12,976 bases of DNA. Origin: Bacteroidota bacterium. GTDB lineage: Bacteria > Bacteroidota > Bacteroidia > B-17B0 > B-17BO. Shown here in pieces: positions 1 to 6,918 of the stretch. Below the pieces are notes generated by a model. The model saw nothing but the letters and a program-made list of their open reading frames with translations. It ran no database searches and was not told the origin of the DNA. Each line of letters starts with the position of its first letter. Within the stretch, counting starts at the first letter, position 1. The position numbers and the translations under genes were made by a program. The stretch covers positions 1 through 12,976 of the forward strand of contig JANXRU010000286.1 in assembly GCA_025356715.1 (NCBI GenBank). The letters run 5' to 3'.

Positions 1-78
1 TTACAATCATATGTTAGTGTTGTTAGATAGTATGAGTGATATGTTCTAAAACTCATTTAAAATTTATACTTTAGCACC
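1..78. other. Left-edge region upstream of the ACMSD gene
   Basis: This short stretch precedes the decarboxylase start. One + frame stays open from base 2 to a TAA at 47-49 and could be the last 15 codons of an upstream gene, but this is too short to identify. I see no clean TAnnTTTG promoter element and no Shine-Dalgarno sequence before the ATG at 79. Confidence 0.3.
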
Positions 79-1068
79 ATGTTCACAATAGACACACATA
101 CTCATATTATCCCTAAACATATTCCTGATTTTACAAAAAAATTCGGCTATGGAAATTTTATTCAATTAGATCATCATAAGCAGGGAAAGGCATGGATGAT
201 GCAACGAGATAAACGCTTTCGGGAAATTGAAGAAAACTGTTGGGATGCTGAAGTCCGCATTAAACAAATGCAAGAACATCAAGCAGACATGCAAGTTATT
301 TGTACTATTCCAGTGATGTTTAGTTATGATGCGAAGCCAGCGGATTGTTTAGAAATTTCACGATTTTTGAATGATGACATTGCCGCAACCTTTGCTAATT
401 ACCCAGGAAAATTTATTGGCTTAGCAACTGTTCCCATGCAGGATACGGCATTAGCGGTTCAGGAACTAGAACGCGTCATGAGTCTTGGTTTTAGTGGCGT
501 TCAAATTGGAAGCAACATCAACAATATAAATTTAGGAGAACCACAATTTCATGATTTTTGGGAAGCTGCTCAGCGATTAGAAGCTGCCATCTTAGTGCAT
601 CCTTGGCAAATGATGGGGCAAGAGCATATGACCAAATACTGGCTACCATGGTTAGTTGGTATGCCCGCTGAAATTAGCAGGGCTATTTGCAGTATGATAT
701 TTGGCGGTGTTTTTGAAAAATACCCAAAATTAAAAGTATGCTTTGCTCATGGAGGAGGTTCCTTTCTTCCTACTATCAGTCGAATTGAACACGGATGGGA
801 TTGCAGACCAGATTTAGTAGCAATTGACAATGAGTTTAATCCAAAAAAATATCTAGGTAAATTTTGGGTTGATTCGCATGTATGCGATCACAAAATGTTA
901 CAATATATTATTGATTTAGTCGGCGCTGATAAAGTGGTACAAGGCTCTGATTATCCATTTCCATTAGGCGAAGCGGTACCAGGCTCATTAGTACGAGAAG
1001 CTCCATTAACTGATGAAGTAAAAAAAATAATTATGGGAGATGCAGCAAAAGCTTGGCTTTCCCTTTAA
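79..1068 (+). CDS. 2-amino-3-carboxymuconate-6-semialdehyde decarboxylase (ACMSD)
   Basis: A 329-residue metal-dependent decarboxylase of the amidohydrolase superfamily, expected to be cytosolic. ACMSD converts 2-amino-3-carboxymuconate semialdehyde, made from 3-hydroxyanthranilate in tryptophan (kynurenine) breakdown, to 2-aminomuconate semialdehyde, drawing the intermediate away from quinolinate and NAD synthesis. The metal-site residues are all visible: the HTH motif with His7 and His9, His174 (LVHPW), His224 (FAHGGG) and Asp291 (GSDYPFPLG). Trp191 and Arg243 fall where substrate-contacting residues are known in characterised ACMSDs, and arginines at 46 and 48 sit near the active-site arginine of the family. 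Length agrees with the family (about 330). The ATG at 79 places the metal-binding HxH at the very N-terminus, as expected. No other kynurenine gene is visible; such genes may lie left of the window. A close amidohydrolase relative with another substrate is possible but less likely. Confidence 0.93.
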   Translation: MFTIDTHTHIIPKHIPDFTKKFGYGNFIQLDHHKQGKAWMMQRDKRFREIEENCWDAEVRIKQMQEHQADMQVICTIPVMFSYDAKPADCLEISRFLNDDIAATFANYPGKFIGLATVPMQDTALAVQELERVMSLGFSGVQIGSNINNINLGEPQFHDFWEAAQRLEAAILVHPWQMMGQEHMTKYWLPWLVGMPAEISRAICSMIFGGVFEKYPKLKVCFAHGGGSFLPTISRIEHGWDCRPDLVAIDNEFNPKKYLGKFWVDSHVCDHKMLQYIIDLVGADKVVQGSDYPFPLGEAVPGSLVREAPLTDEVKKIIMGDAAKAWLSL

Positions 1069-1105
1069 TATCTTATGTCAACCTCTCTCTAAAATCCCTT
1101 TCAAT

Positions 1106-1564
1106 ATGCCCTATTTTTCAAATCACCAACTTAAATTAATTACCTCTGCAGAAGGAAAAACTTTAGAAAAAATCCTCATCTATTTTTGGGTAAACAAATT
1201 AAATCCTTCCGAATCAGTTGAATTAATTGACAACATTGAGCTTCAATTTAATGACAAAAGCACATTAGTAATAACGTGTAACGATGAAAGTAGTGGGCTT
1301 AACATTTTTGATGATTTTAATTTCGAACAAGAAAAAGCTGACTTAAAATTAGAATTTGGCGATAAAATCAGAATGATACCTATTGACGCTTCTGCTACTA
1401 AAATGTGGGAAGATGTCATTGGCCAAACCATTGAATCAATTGACTTGAGTAAAGAAGGGGAAAACTATTTAGACGATGCGCTCATCATAAATTTCGGTAT
1501 TGAAAAACGAACCATTGGACTTAGTCCCTTAGATGGCTTAATAATTGATTATTGGGAAGAATAA
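1106..1564 (+). CDS. Small acidic hypothetical protein (152 aa)
   Basis: I do not recognise this protein. It is 152 residues from the ATG at 1106, soluble, acidic (many Asp and Glu), without signal peptide, membrane helix or cysteine-rich motif, and it ends in an acidic, aromatic tail (DYWEE). It looks like a mixed alpha/beta fold of alternating hydrophobic strands. An in-frame ATG at 1040 would add 22 residues, but those lie inside or just after the ACMSD coding sequence and look like ACMSD DNA read in another frame, so I prefer 1106. That leaves 37 nt after the ACMSD stop, and the two genes are probably co-transcribed and end at the hairpin at 1579-1615. Function, including any link to tryptophan breakdown, is unknown. 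Confidence 0.7.
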   Translation: MPYFSNHQLKLITSAEGKTLEKILIYFWVNKLNPSESVELIDNIELQFNDKSTLVITCNDESSGLNIFDDFNFEQEKADLKLEFGDKIRMIPIDASATKMWEDVIGQTIESIDLSKEGENYLDDALIINFGIEKRTIGLSPLDGLIIDYWEE

Positions 1565-1578
1565 AAATTATTTCAATA

Positions 1579-1615
1579 AAAAAACGCCGTTCATAAATAA
1601 TGAACGGCGTTTTTT
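1579..1615. terminator. Bidirectional rho-independent terminator
   Basis: A perfect 16-bp stem (1579-1594 with 1600-1615) closes a 5-nt AAATA loop. The GC-rich core ACGCCGTTCAT is flanked by an A run on the left and a T run on the right, so the transcript of either strand has a hairpin followed by U residues. It sits 14 nt after the small + strand gene and 15 nt after the stop of the converging metalloprotease gene, and probably ends both transcripts. Confidence 0.93.
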
Positions 1616-1630
1616 AGTTTATTCATTTAA

Positions 1631-4600
1631 CTAATCTTTAATAATTCGTTTCACTACTTGATGAGAATCAACTAAAACTCTGATAGAATAGATTCCTTTA
1701 GCTAAGTGTGAAATAGATAGTGTTGACATAGAATCAATTGCTTTTTCGCTCATCACTAATTTTCCAATTGCATCGTATAATTCAATAACGGTGTTTTCAG
1801 AAAAACCATTACTTAAATTAACATGTAGTATGTCATTAGCTGGATTAGGATAAATAGATATTTCTGATCCGCTAAATGCCTCTGTAATTGCTGTACATAA
1901 ACTCACTGTTGCAGATTGAACAGCAGAGTTTGAACAATTATTAATGTCAGTATAATTATACGTCACATTAAATGTACCTGCACCAGAAACAGCAGGGTCA
2001 AACATAGCAGCACTTACGCCAGTTCCTGAGTAGGTTCCTCCTGAAGGGCTTCCTACTAAAGATACTGCAGAGCTATTTAAACATAAAATACTTATTGAAC
2101 CTAAAGATACTGTTGGTAATGAATTTACTTTTACTGAAACAGTTTTAGATGCTACAGAAGTACATCCAGTTAAATTACCAGAAATAGTATACGTTGTATT
2201 TGCAGCAGGCGATACTGTAATTGAAGGAGCGTTTGAAGATGTACTCCAAGTGTATGTTGTTAAACCACTAGCTGCTAAAGTTGCTGTTGAGCCTGCGCAT
2301 ATAGTTGAAGAGTTAACGCTAATTATTGGGGCAGAACCAACTGTAATAGAAGCTAAGGCAGTATTTGAACAACCTGCCGCAGATGTTCCTGTCACTGTAT
2401 AGTTCGTAAGTGATAATGGACTAGCTGTTAAGTTTGCGGTTACAGCGCCTGTATTCCATGAATAAGTTGAAGCACCGCTCGCTGTTAATGTCGCTATATC
2501 TCCAGAACAAATTGTTGCAGAAGTTGCAGATACCGTTGGTAAATTATTTACAGTAACAGTCCCAACTGCGGTATTTTTACAACCAGTTACTGTTGCTGTA
2601 CCAGTTACAGTATAAGATGTTGTGGTAGTTGGAGTAACAGCAATAGTTGAAGTTGCTGCACCTGAACTCCAAGAGTATGTTGAAGCACCACTTGCAGTTA
2701 AAATACTATTACCACCAATACAAATGCTTGAACTAGTAGAAGCAACAACAGGTAAACTAAATACAGTAACTGTTCCTACTGCTGAATTAGTACAGCCATT
2801 AACTGCAGTTCCTACAACGGTATATGAAGTTGTAGTAAGAGGAATAACAGATATAACAGGAGTTACTGCTCCAGTGCTCCATAAGTAAGTTGAAGCTCCA
2901 GTTGCGGTCAACGTTTTTACTGCACCTAAGCAACCTGTTTTAGAGTTTGAAGCAACGATAGGCAATAAATTAACTGTTACTGTAGCTGTTTTTGATGCTG
3001 CTACAGCACAACCCGCTAAATTACCTGATACACTATAGGTTGTTGTAATTGTTGGTGTAACAGCTATAGAAGCAGAATTTGAACCTGTATTCCAAGTATA
3101 AGTACTTACTCCACTTGCAGATAAAGTCGCTGTTACTCCAGCACAAACTGTAGCTGAATTCAATGCAATTGAAGGAGCGAGTCCAACAGAAATAGAAGCA
3201 GTTGCTGTATTAGAACAACCAGCGGCAGATGTACCATTAACTGTATAATTAGTAAGTACAATTGGACTTGCAACTAAATTAGGTCCAGTTGCTCCAGTAT
3301 TCCATGAATAGGTAGATGCACCACTAGCAACTAATGTCCCTGTAGATCCTGCACAAATAGTGGCAGAAGAAACAACAACCGTTGGTAAAGTATTTACGGT
3401 AATAGTTCCAATAGCTGTATTTTTACAACCAGTCAATGTTGCTGTTCCCGTAACAGTATAGGATGATGTTGTTGTAGGTGTCATAACAATACTTGCAGTG
3501 GCAGCTCCTGTTGTCCAAGAATAAGTGTTTGCTCCACTAGCTGTTAGCGTTGCTGTATTACCAATACAAATACTAGAACTTGTTGAAGCTACAACAGGTA
3601 AACTTGCTACAGTTATTGTTCCAATAGCTGAATTTGTACAACCAGTGGCCGCTGTACCAATAACTGTATAAGCTGTAGTTACAAGTGGAGCAACCGTTAC
3701 AACAGAAGTTGTTGCGCCTGTACTCCATAAATAAGTTGAAGCTCCTGTAGCAGTTAATGTTTTAACAGCACCTACACAAGATGTTTTTGAATTAGATAAC
3801 ACTAAAGGTAAAGCAGAAATTGAAATGGTTTGTGTAACTGCCGTACTAGTTCCAGAACTGTTTGCAGAACTCAATGTAACAGAATAAGTACCACTCGCTG
3901 TATACGTTACGCTTGGATTTTGAAGGGTAGAAGTTGAAGGTGATCCACCAGGGAAACTCCATGCCCAACTAGTTGGTGTATTTGTAGATAAATCTGTAAA
4001 AGAAACTGCACTTCCAGCACATTTTGTAACTGAAGCTGAAAAACTTGCCACAGGAGTAGTTGATGCAGTCGTTGAAGAAATATTGATGTTATCTATATAA
4101 ACATTATTACCATAACCACTACGAGATTCAAATTTAACATAAACACTTGGTAAACCAGCATATGCTGCTAAGCTTATAGATTCTCTTCTCCATTGAGTAT
4201 TTACAGTAGGAGTATAAGCACTTGTTTGAGTAGTTACAGCATTTGCTAACTGTGTGCCACCTTTAGTATATAAACGATTCCAAGTAACTCCGCAATCAGA
4301 TGATAAATACACATTTAAGGAATCAATATATGTCGCACTATAAATACGATGAGACACATCAAACGATAAATTTAAAGCAGAAGTTGCAGCAGTAAAAGTT
4401 AAAGCTGGAGAACGTAAAGCATCTAACTGTCCTGCGATATTTGTCGCGCCTGAATAATTATCCATTTTAGCAATACCTGTGCTTCCTGCTGTTAATCCAG
4501 TAGTATTTGCTAAGCGAGACCATGTATTTGTTGCGCTAATGGTATTTGCTTTTTGTAAAAGCCAACCTGTTGGCGGAAAAGTTGCTGCTTCAAATCCTTC

Positions 4601-5974
4601 TACAAAAGGTAATGCAGCCCCTGCTGCTGGAGTAGCAACCGTAAATGTGGAGACTTGACTATCATTTAATGGTCCACCATCTACACCTCCATTTGGAGAA
4701 GTTACCCAAACCGAAAATGTATGAGCTGAATTTGAAAGGCCAGTATAAGCATTTAATGTTAAAGTAGCAGTAGCGCCAGTTGCTAACGAACCTGTCCAGT
4801 TAAGAGTTTGAGTTGCTGTAGCGTCCATTTTATACATTACTTTTGCTGACGTTAAAGTAGTAGAACCTGCATTGGTTAAAATTGTTTTTGGTGTAACTGC
4901 ATTATTACAAGTAGATAAACCATTTACAGGATTTAAAATACTAGAAATTCCAGCATCTAAAGCACTTGCTGGTGTACATCCATTAGAGCTCGCTAATACA
5001 TTCCAAGGAGCTGTAGAAACAACTGCTAACATTCGAGCACATTGCTGTTGAGTAAACATGTACATAGCGGCATCATCCGTATAATCCATATAATTCATAT
5101 ACATTGAACTTACACTAGCAGCACTGCAACATCCTCCAGCTGCAGCAGTTCCTTGAGGAAAAGTTGGAACTCCAAAATTCTTATCCTTTTGTTGAGGAGT
5201 ATCAGTAAGCCCATCATCCGCGGCACAAGCTGCTTCATCTCCCCAAATATGAGCTAAATTAAAACAGTGACCAAATTCGTGTGTTCCTGTTCTTCCTAAA
5301 TTATAGGGAGCGCCAGTAGCAGTTACTCCTGTACATACATAATTCAATACTAAACCATAAGTATTACTTAAAGTCCCTGTTGGAAATTCTCCATATCCTA
5401 ATATCCCACCACTAATATTACCAACCCAAATATTTACATACTTCGTAACATCCCAAGCATCATCCCCTCCTGTAGCAGAAGACTTAATTTTATTATCCGT
5501 TGTAAAAGAGGTTGTTGTTGTAGACTTATGAATGATACCTGTTGTTGGATTTCCTGATGGATCTCTTTGAGCCAAACAAAATGTGATGCCAGCAGATCCT
5601 AAAACATTCGTAAATGTAGAAGGTGTATTTATTCTATCTGTATTTAAACCTTGAAAATCATTATTTAAAACGGCAAACTGAGAAGTTGCCTGAGCGTCAG
5701 AAATATTTTGAGCAGCCGTATTATATAATATATGTATAACAACTGGTATTGTAATGTTTGAAGTTTTTGCAGCGATATTTAGTGCCGACTGATTATTTTG
5801 AATATATTGATCAAGCATTTGATTATACTGAACAAAATCCTGAGCATAATTTTTTCTAGTTTGCATTAAATAATTATGATTATCCAAAGTACCGCAAGTT
5901 CTATGAGCTGGTGTTTGGGCAAGTCCAATTAATGTGGAAAATGCTAATAATGATGTTGTAATAATTTTCTTCAT
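1631..5974 (-). CDS. Secreted M43-type metalloprotease with Ig-like repeats and T9SS sorting domain
   Basis: A 1447-residue exported protein. Residues 1-20 form a Sec signal peptide (cleavage likely after LAQ). A pappalysin/cytophagalysin-like peptidase domain covers about 70-330: zinc motif HEFGHCFNLAH with His232, Glu233, His236 and His242, and the Met-turn NYMDY around Met296. Next come a linker domain (about 335-447), a jelly-roll-like domain starting VEGFE near 458 with PPTGW at 467-471 (about 455-632), and a PKD domain (about 641-720, SWAWSFPGG). Eight Ig-like repeats of 70-71 residues (722-1285) each carry two conserved cysteines. A different domain (about 1286-1360) and a type A T9SS sorting domain (about 1370-1447, YPNPAND and KGIYSIRV) close the protein. 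It should cross the outer membrane by T9SS, lose the tail and stay on the surface or be released. All catalytic residues are present, so it is probably active; the substrate is unknown. It seems to be a single-gene unit ending at the shared terminator. Confidence 0.93.
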   Translation of the reverse strand: MKKIITTSLLAFSTLIGLAQTPAHRTCGTLDNHNYLMQTRKNYAQDFVQYNQMLDQYIQNNQSALNIAAKTSNITIPVVIHILYNTAAQNISDAQATSQFAVLNNDFQGLNTDRINTPSTFTNVLGSAGITFCLAQRDPSGNPTTGIIHKSTTTTSFTTDNKIKSSATGGDDAWDVTKYVNIWVGNISGGILGYGEFPTGTLSNTYGLVLNYVCTGVTATGAPYNLGRTGTHEFGHCFNLAHIWGDEAACAADDGLTDTPQQKDKNFGVPTFPQGTAAAGGCCSAASVSSMYMNYMDYTDDAAMYMFTQQQCARMLAVVSTAPWNVLASSNGCTPASALDAGISSILNPVNGLSTCNNAVTPKTILTNAGSTTLTSAKVMYKMDATATQTLNWTGSLATGATATLTLNAYTGLSNSAHTFSVWVTSPNGGVDGGPLNDSQVSTFTVATPAAGAALPFVEGFEAATFPPTGWLLQKANTISATNTWSRLANTTGLTAGSTGIAKMDNYSGATNIAGQLDALRSPALTFTAATSALNLSFDVSHRIYSATYIDSLNVYLSSDCGVTWNRLYTKGGTQLANAVTTQTSAYTPTVNTQWRRESISLAAYAGLPSVYVKFESRSGYGNNVYIDNINISSTTASTTPVASFSASVTKCAGSAVSFTDLSTNTPTSWAWSFPGGSPSTSTLQNPSVTYTASGTYSVTLSSANSSGTSTAVTQTISISALPLVLSNSKTSCVGAVKTLTATGASTYLWSTGATTSVVTVAPLVTTAYTVIGTAATGCTNSAIGTITVASLPVVASTSSSICIGNTATLTASGANTYSWTTGAATASIVMTPTTTSSYTVTGTATLTGCKNTAIGTITVNTLPTVVVSSATICAGSTGTLVASGASTYSWNTGATGPNLVASPIVLTNYTVNGTSAAGCSNTATASISVGLAPSIALNSATVCAGVTATLSASGVSTYTWNTGSNSASIAVTPTITTTYSVSGNLAGCAVAASKTATVTVNLLPIVASNSKTGCLGAVKTLTATGASTYLWSTGAVTPVISVIPLTTTSYTVVGTAVNGCTNSAVGTVTVFSLPVVASTSSSICIGGNSILTASGASTYSWSSGAATSTIAVTPTTTTSYTVTGTATVTGCKNTAVGTVTVNNLPTVSATSATICSGDIATLTASGASTYSWNTGAVTANLTASPLSLTNYTVTGTSAAGCSNTALASITVGSAPIISVNSSTICAGSTATLAASGLTTYTWSTSSNAPSITVSPAANTTYTISGNLTGCTSVASKTVSVKVNSLPTVSLGSISILCLNSSAVSLVGSPSGGTYSGTGVSAAMFDPAVSGAGTFNVTYNYTDINNCSNSAVQSATVSLCTAITEAFSGSEISIYPNPANDILHVNLSNGFSENTVIELYDAIGKLVMSEKAIDSMSTLSISHLAKGIYSIRVLVDSHQVVKRIIKD
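2120..2965 (-). repeat. Ig-like four-repeat block, copy B (residues 1004-1285)
   Basis: This 846-bp block inside the metalloprotease gene encodes four Ig-like repeats (about 2756-2965, 2543-2755, 2333-2542 and 2120-2332) of 70, 71, 70 and 71 residues. The pattern is LP or AP at the start, a Cys-x-Gly, then ASG..TY.W.TG, a TY or SY strand, and GC near the end. By hand alignment it matches copy A repeat for repeat, at an exact 282-residue offset, with about 72 percent identity overall. Neighbouring repeats within a block are clearly less alike. Confidence 0.9.
2966..3811 (-). repeat. Ig-like four-repeat block, copy A (residues 722-1003)
   Basis: This is the first copy of the four-repeat block, directly abutting copy B with no linker. 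Repeats lie at about 3602-3811, 3389-3601, 3179-3388 and 2966-3178. Repeats 1 and 5 share 53 of 70 residues, 2 and 6 share 55 of 71, 3 and 7 share 52 of 70, and 4 and 8 share 43 of 71 (counted by eye). Each repeat has a Cys pair that could form one disulfide, for example Cys733 with Cys779. These domains probably act as a stalk or adhesive spacer between the protease and the cell surface. Confidence 0.9.
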
Positions 5975-5982
5975 AATATACT

Positions 5983-5991
5983 ATGTTTAGT
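5983..5991. repeat. ATGTTTAGT repeat copy next to the protease start
   Basis: This 9-mer lies about 9 nt upstream of the metalloprotease start codon. It recurs at 6065-6073, where it forms the right half of the CTAAACATGTTTAG palindrome plus one base. It could be an isolated half-site of the same regulator, but chance recurrence in AT-rich DNA is a real alternative. Confidence 0.25.
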
Positions 5992-6058
5992 TGTTATGAA
6001 AATAGAGAACGCATCTGATTAATCAAATAAAATGAGGTAAAATCTGAAAAAGAATTCC

Positions 6059-6086
6059 CTAAACATGTTTAGTAGGATTTAATCCT
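6059..6086. promoter_or_regulatory. Pair of adjacent palindromes upstream of the metalloprotease gene
   Basis: A perfect 14-bp palindrome, CTAAACATGTTTAG, lies at 6059-6072. One base later comes AGGATT-T-AATCCT (6074-6086), with 6-bp arms around a single base. Both lie in the 175-nt gap between the methyltransferase stop and the metalloprotease start, 85-112 nt upstream of the latter. This suits an operator for a dimeric regulator. A role in RNA folding at the 3' end of the methyltransferase transcript is also possible, but no T run follows. No clear promoter element was found near it. Confidence 0.35.
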
Positions 6087-6149
6087 TAGAAAGCCTACGT
6101 TAATCTACTATCTGTATTAGTAAATCGATTTTAAGCACTGTTAATAACC

Positions 6150-6860
6150 CTAAATATAAATACCGAATACGGTAGGCTTTTTGGAGAAATCTGGAAATGT
6201 TAATTTTTTCCAAGCAGATATTGGTTTTACTTCAATACATTCATCAGATAAAGTAATATGAGTTGCAACTAATAATTGTGTGGTTGGTTGTAATGTTTTT
6301 AATACATCTTCGAACACACTTATATTACGATAAGGCGTTTCAATAAAAAATTGTGCTTGTTTCTGTTTCACGCACAATTGCTCTAATTCCCTGATACGCT
6401 TAGCTCTTTCGATTTTCTCTATAGGAAGATATCCTACAAATGCAAAATTTTGTCCATTAAACCCACTTGCCATAATTGACAATACTATAGAACTCGGCCC
6501 AACTAACGGCACTACTTTTATTCCTTTTTGGTGCGCTAATTTAATAACATCAGCCCCAGGGTCTGCTATGCCTGGGCAACCTGCATCACTCATTAAACCA
6601 ACATTTTTGCCTTGTAAAAGCGGCTGTAAATATTCTAACAATTCTTCTTTTTTAGTATGCTGGTTGATAAGCGATAATTCTGCTCTACTTATTTCTGGAT
6701 AGATACATTGTTTTAAAAACGCTCGACAGTCTTTTGCATTCTCAGCAATAAAGTATGTCAACGAATTAATGATATCAAAATTATGTTTTGGTAAAACATA
6801 GGTTAAATCGCATTCTCCAAGGCTTACAGGTAAAAGATATAAAATTCCAGTTGCTTGCAT
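6150..6860 (-). CDS. RsmI-like SAM-dependent methyltransferase (tetrapyrrole methylase fold)
   Basis: A 236-residue cytosolic protein of the tetrapyrrole methylase fold, close to RsmI, the enzyme that 2'-O-methylates C1402 of 16S rRNA. RsmI-type signatures are clear: LMSDAGCPGIADPG at about 89-102, a VPLVGPSSI segment at 117-125 that in this fold helps bind S-adenosylmethionine, ASGF at 131-134, and ETPYRN at 174-179. The N-terminus reads LYLLPVSLGECD, where true RsmI has a motif like ATPIGNLxD, and the protein is shorter than RsmI (about 280 in Escherichia coli). It therefore fits the paralogous group that Bacteroidota carry beside a regular RsmI, and the exact methyl acceptor is unknown. 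The gene starts 58 nt after the phosphatase stop and may be read from the same transcript. I see no promoter in the gap. Confidence 0.85.
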   Translation of the reverse strand: MQATGILYLLPVSLGECDLTYVLPKHNFDIINSLTYFIAENAKDCRAFLKQCIYPEISRAELSLINQHTKKEELLEYLQPLLQGKNVGLMSDAGCPGIADPGADVIKLAHQKGIKVVPLVGPSSIVLSIMASGFNGQNFAFVGYLPIEKIERAKRIRELEQLCVKQKQAQFFIETPYRNISVFEDVLKTLQPTTQLLVATHITLSDECIEVKPISAWKKLTFPDFSKKPTVFGIYI

Positions 6861-6918
6861 TGTATAGTTAATTATTTTAAATATTTATTATTAATGTTTA
6901 TTGACTAAAAGTCATGTA

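Noticed and set aside
1243..1431. Open - frame of 62 codons opposite the small acidic gene
   Set aside because: The + frame is longer, follows ACMSD and ends at the terminator. The - frame has only low-complexity hydrophobic sequence.
2622..2888. Open + frame of 88 codons inside the metalloprotease gene
   Set aside because: It is antisense to the Ig-like repeats, and its composition only mirrors their Thr/Ala/Val-rich codons. No start signal or family match.
2120..3811. CRISPR array or mobile-element repeats
   Set aside because: The repeats are coding, in frame, 210-213 bp long and diverged, matching protein domain repeats.
6016..6025. TGATTAATCA palindrome upstream of the protease
   Set aside because: A 10-bp AT-rich palindrome is expected by chance in such sequence, and it has no second copy nearby.
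6902..6914. Small hairpin TGACT-AAA-AGTCA after the phosphatase stop
   Set aside because: Only 5 bp with a 3-nt loop and no T run, too weak to call a terminator. Read-through into the methyltransferase gene remains possible.
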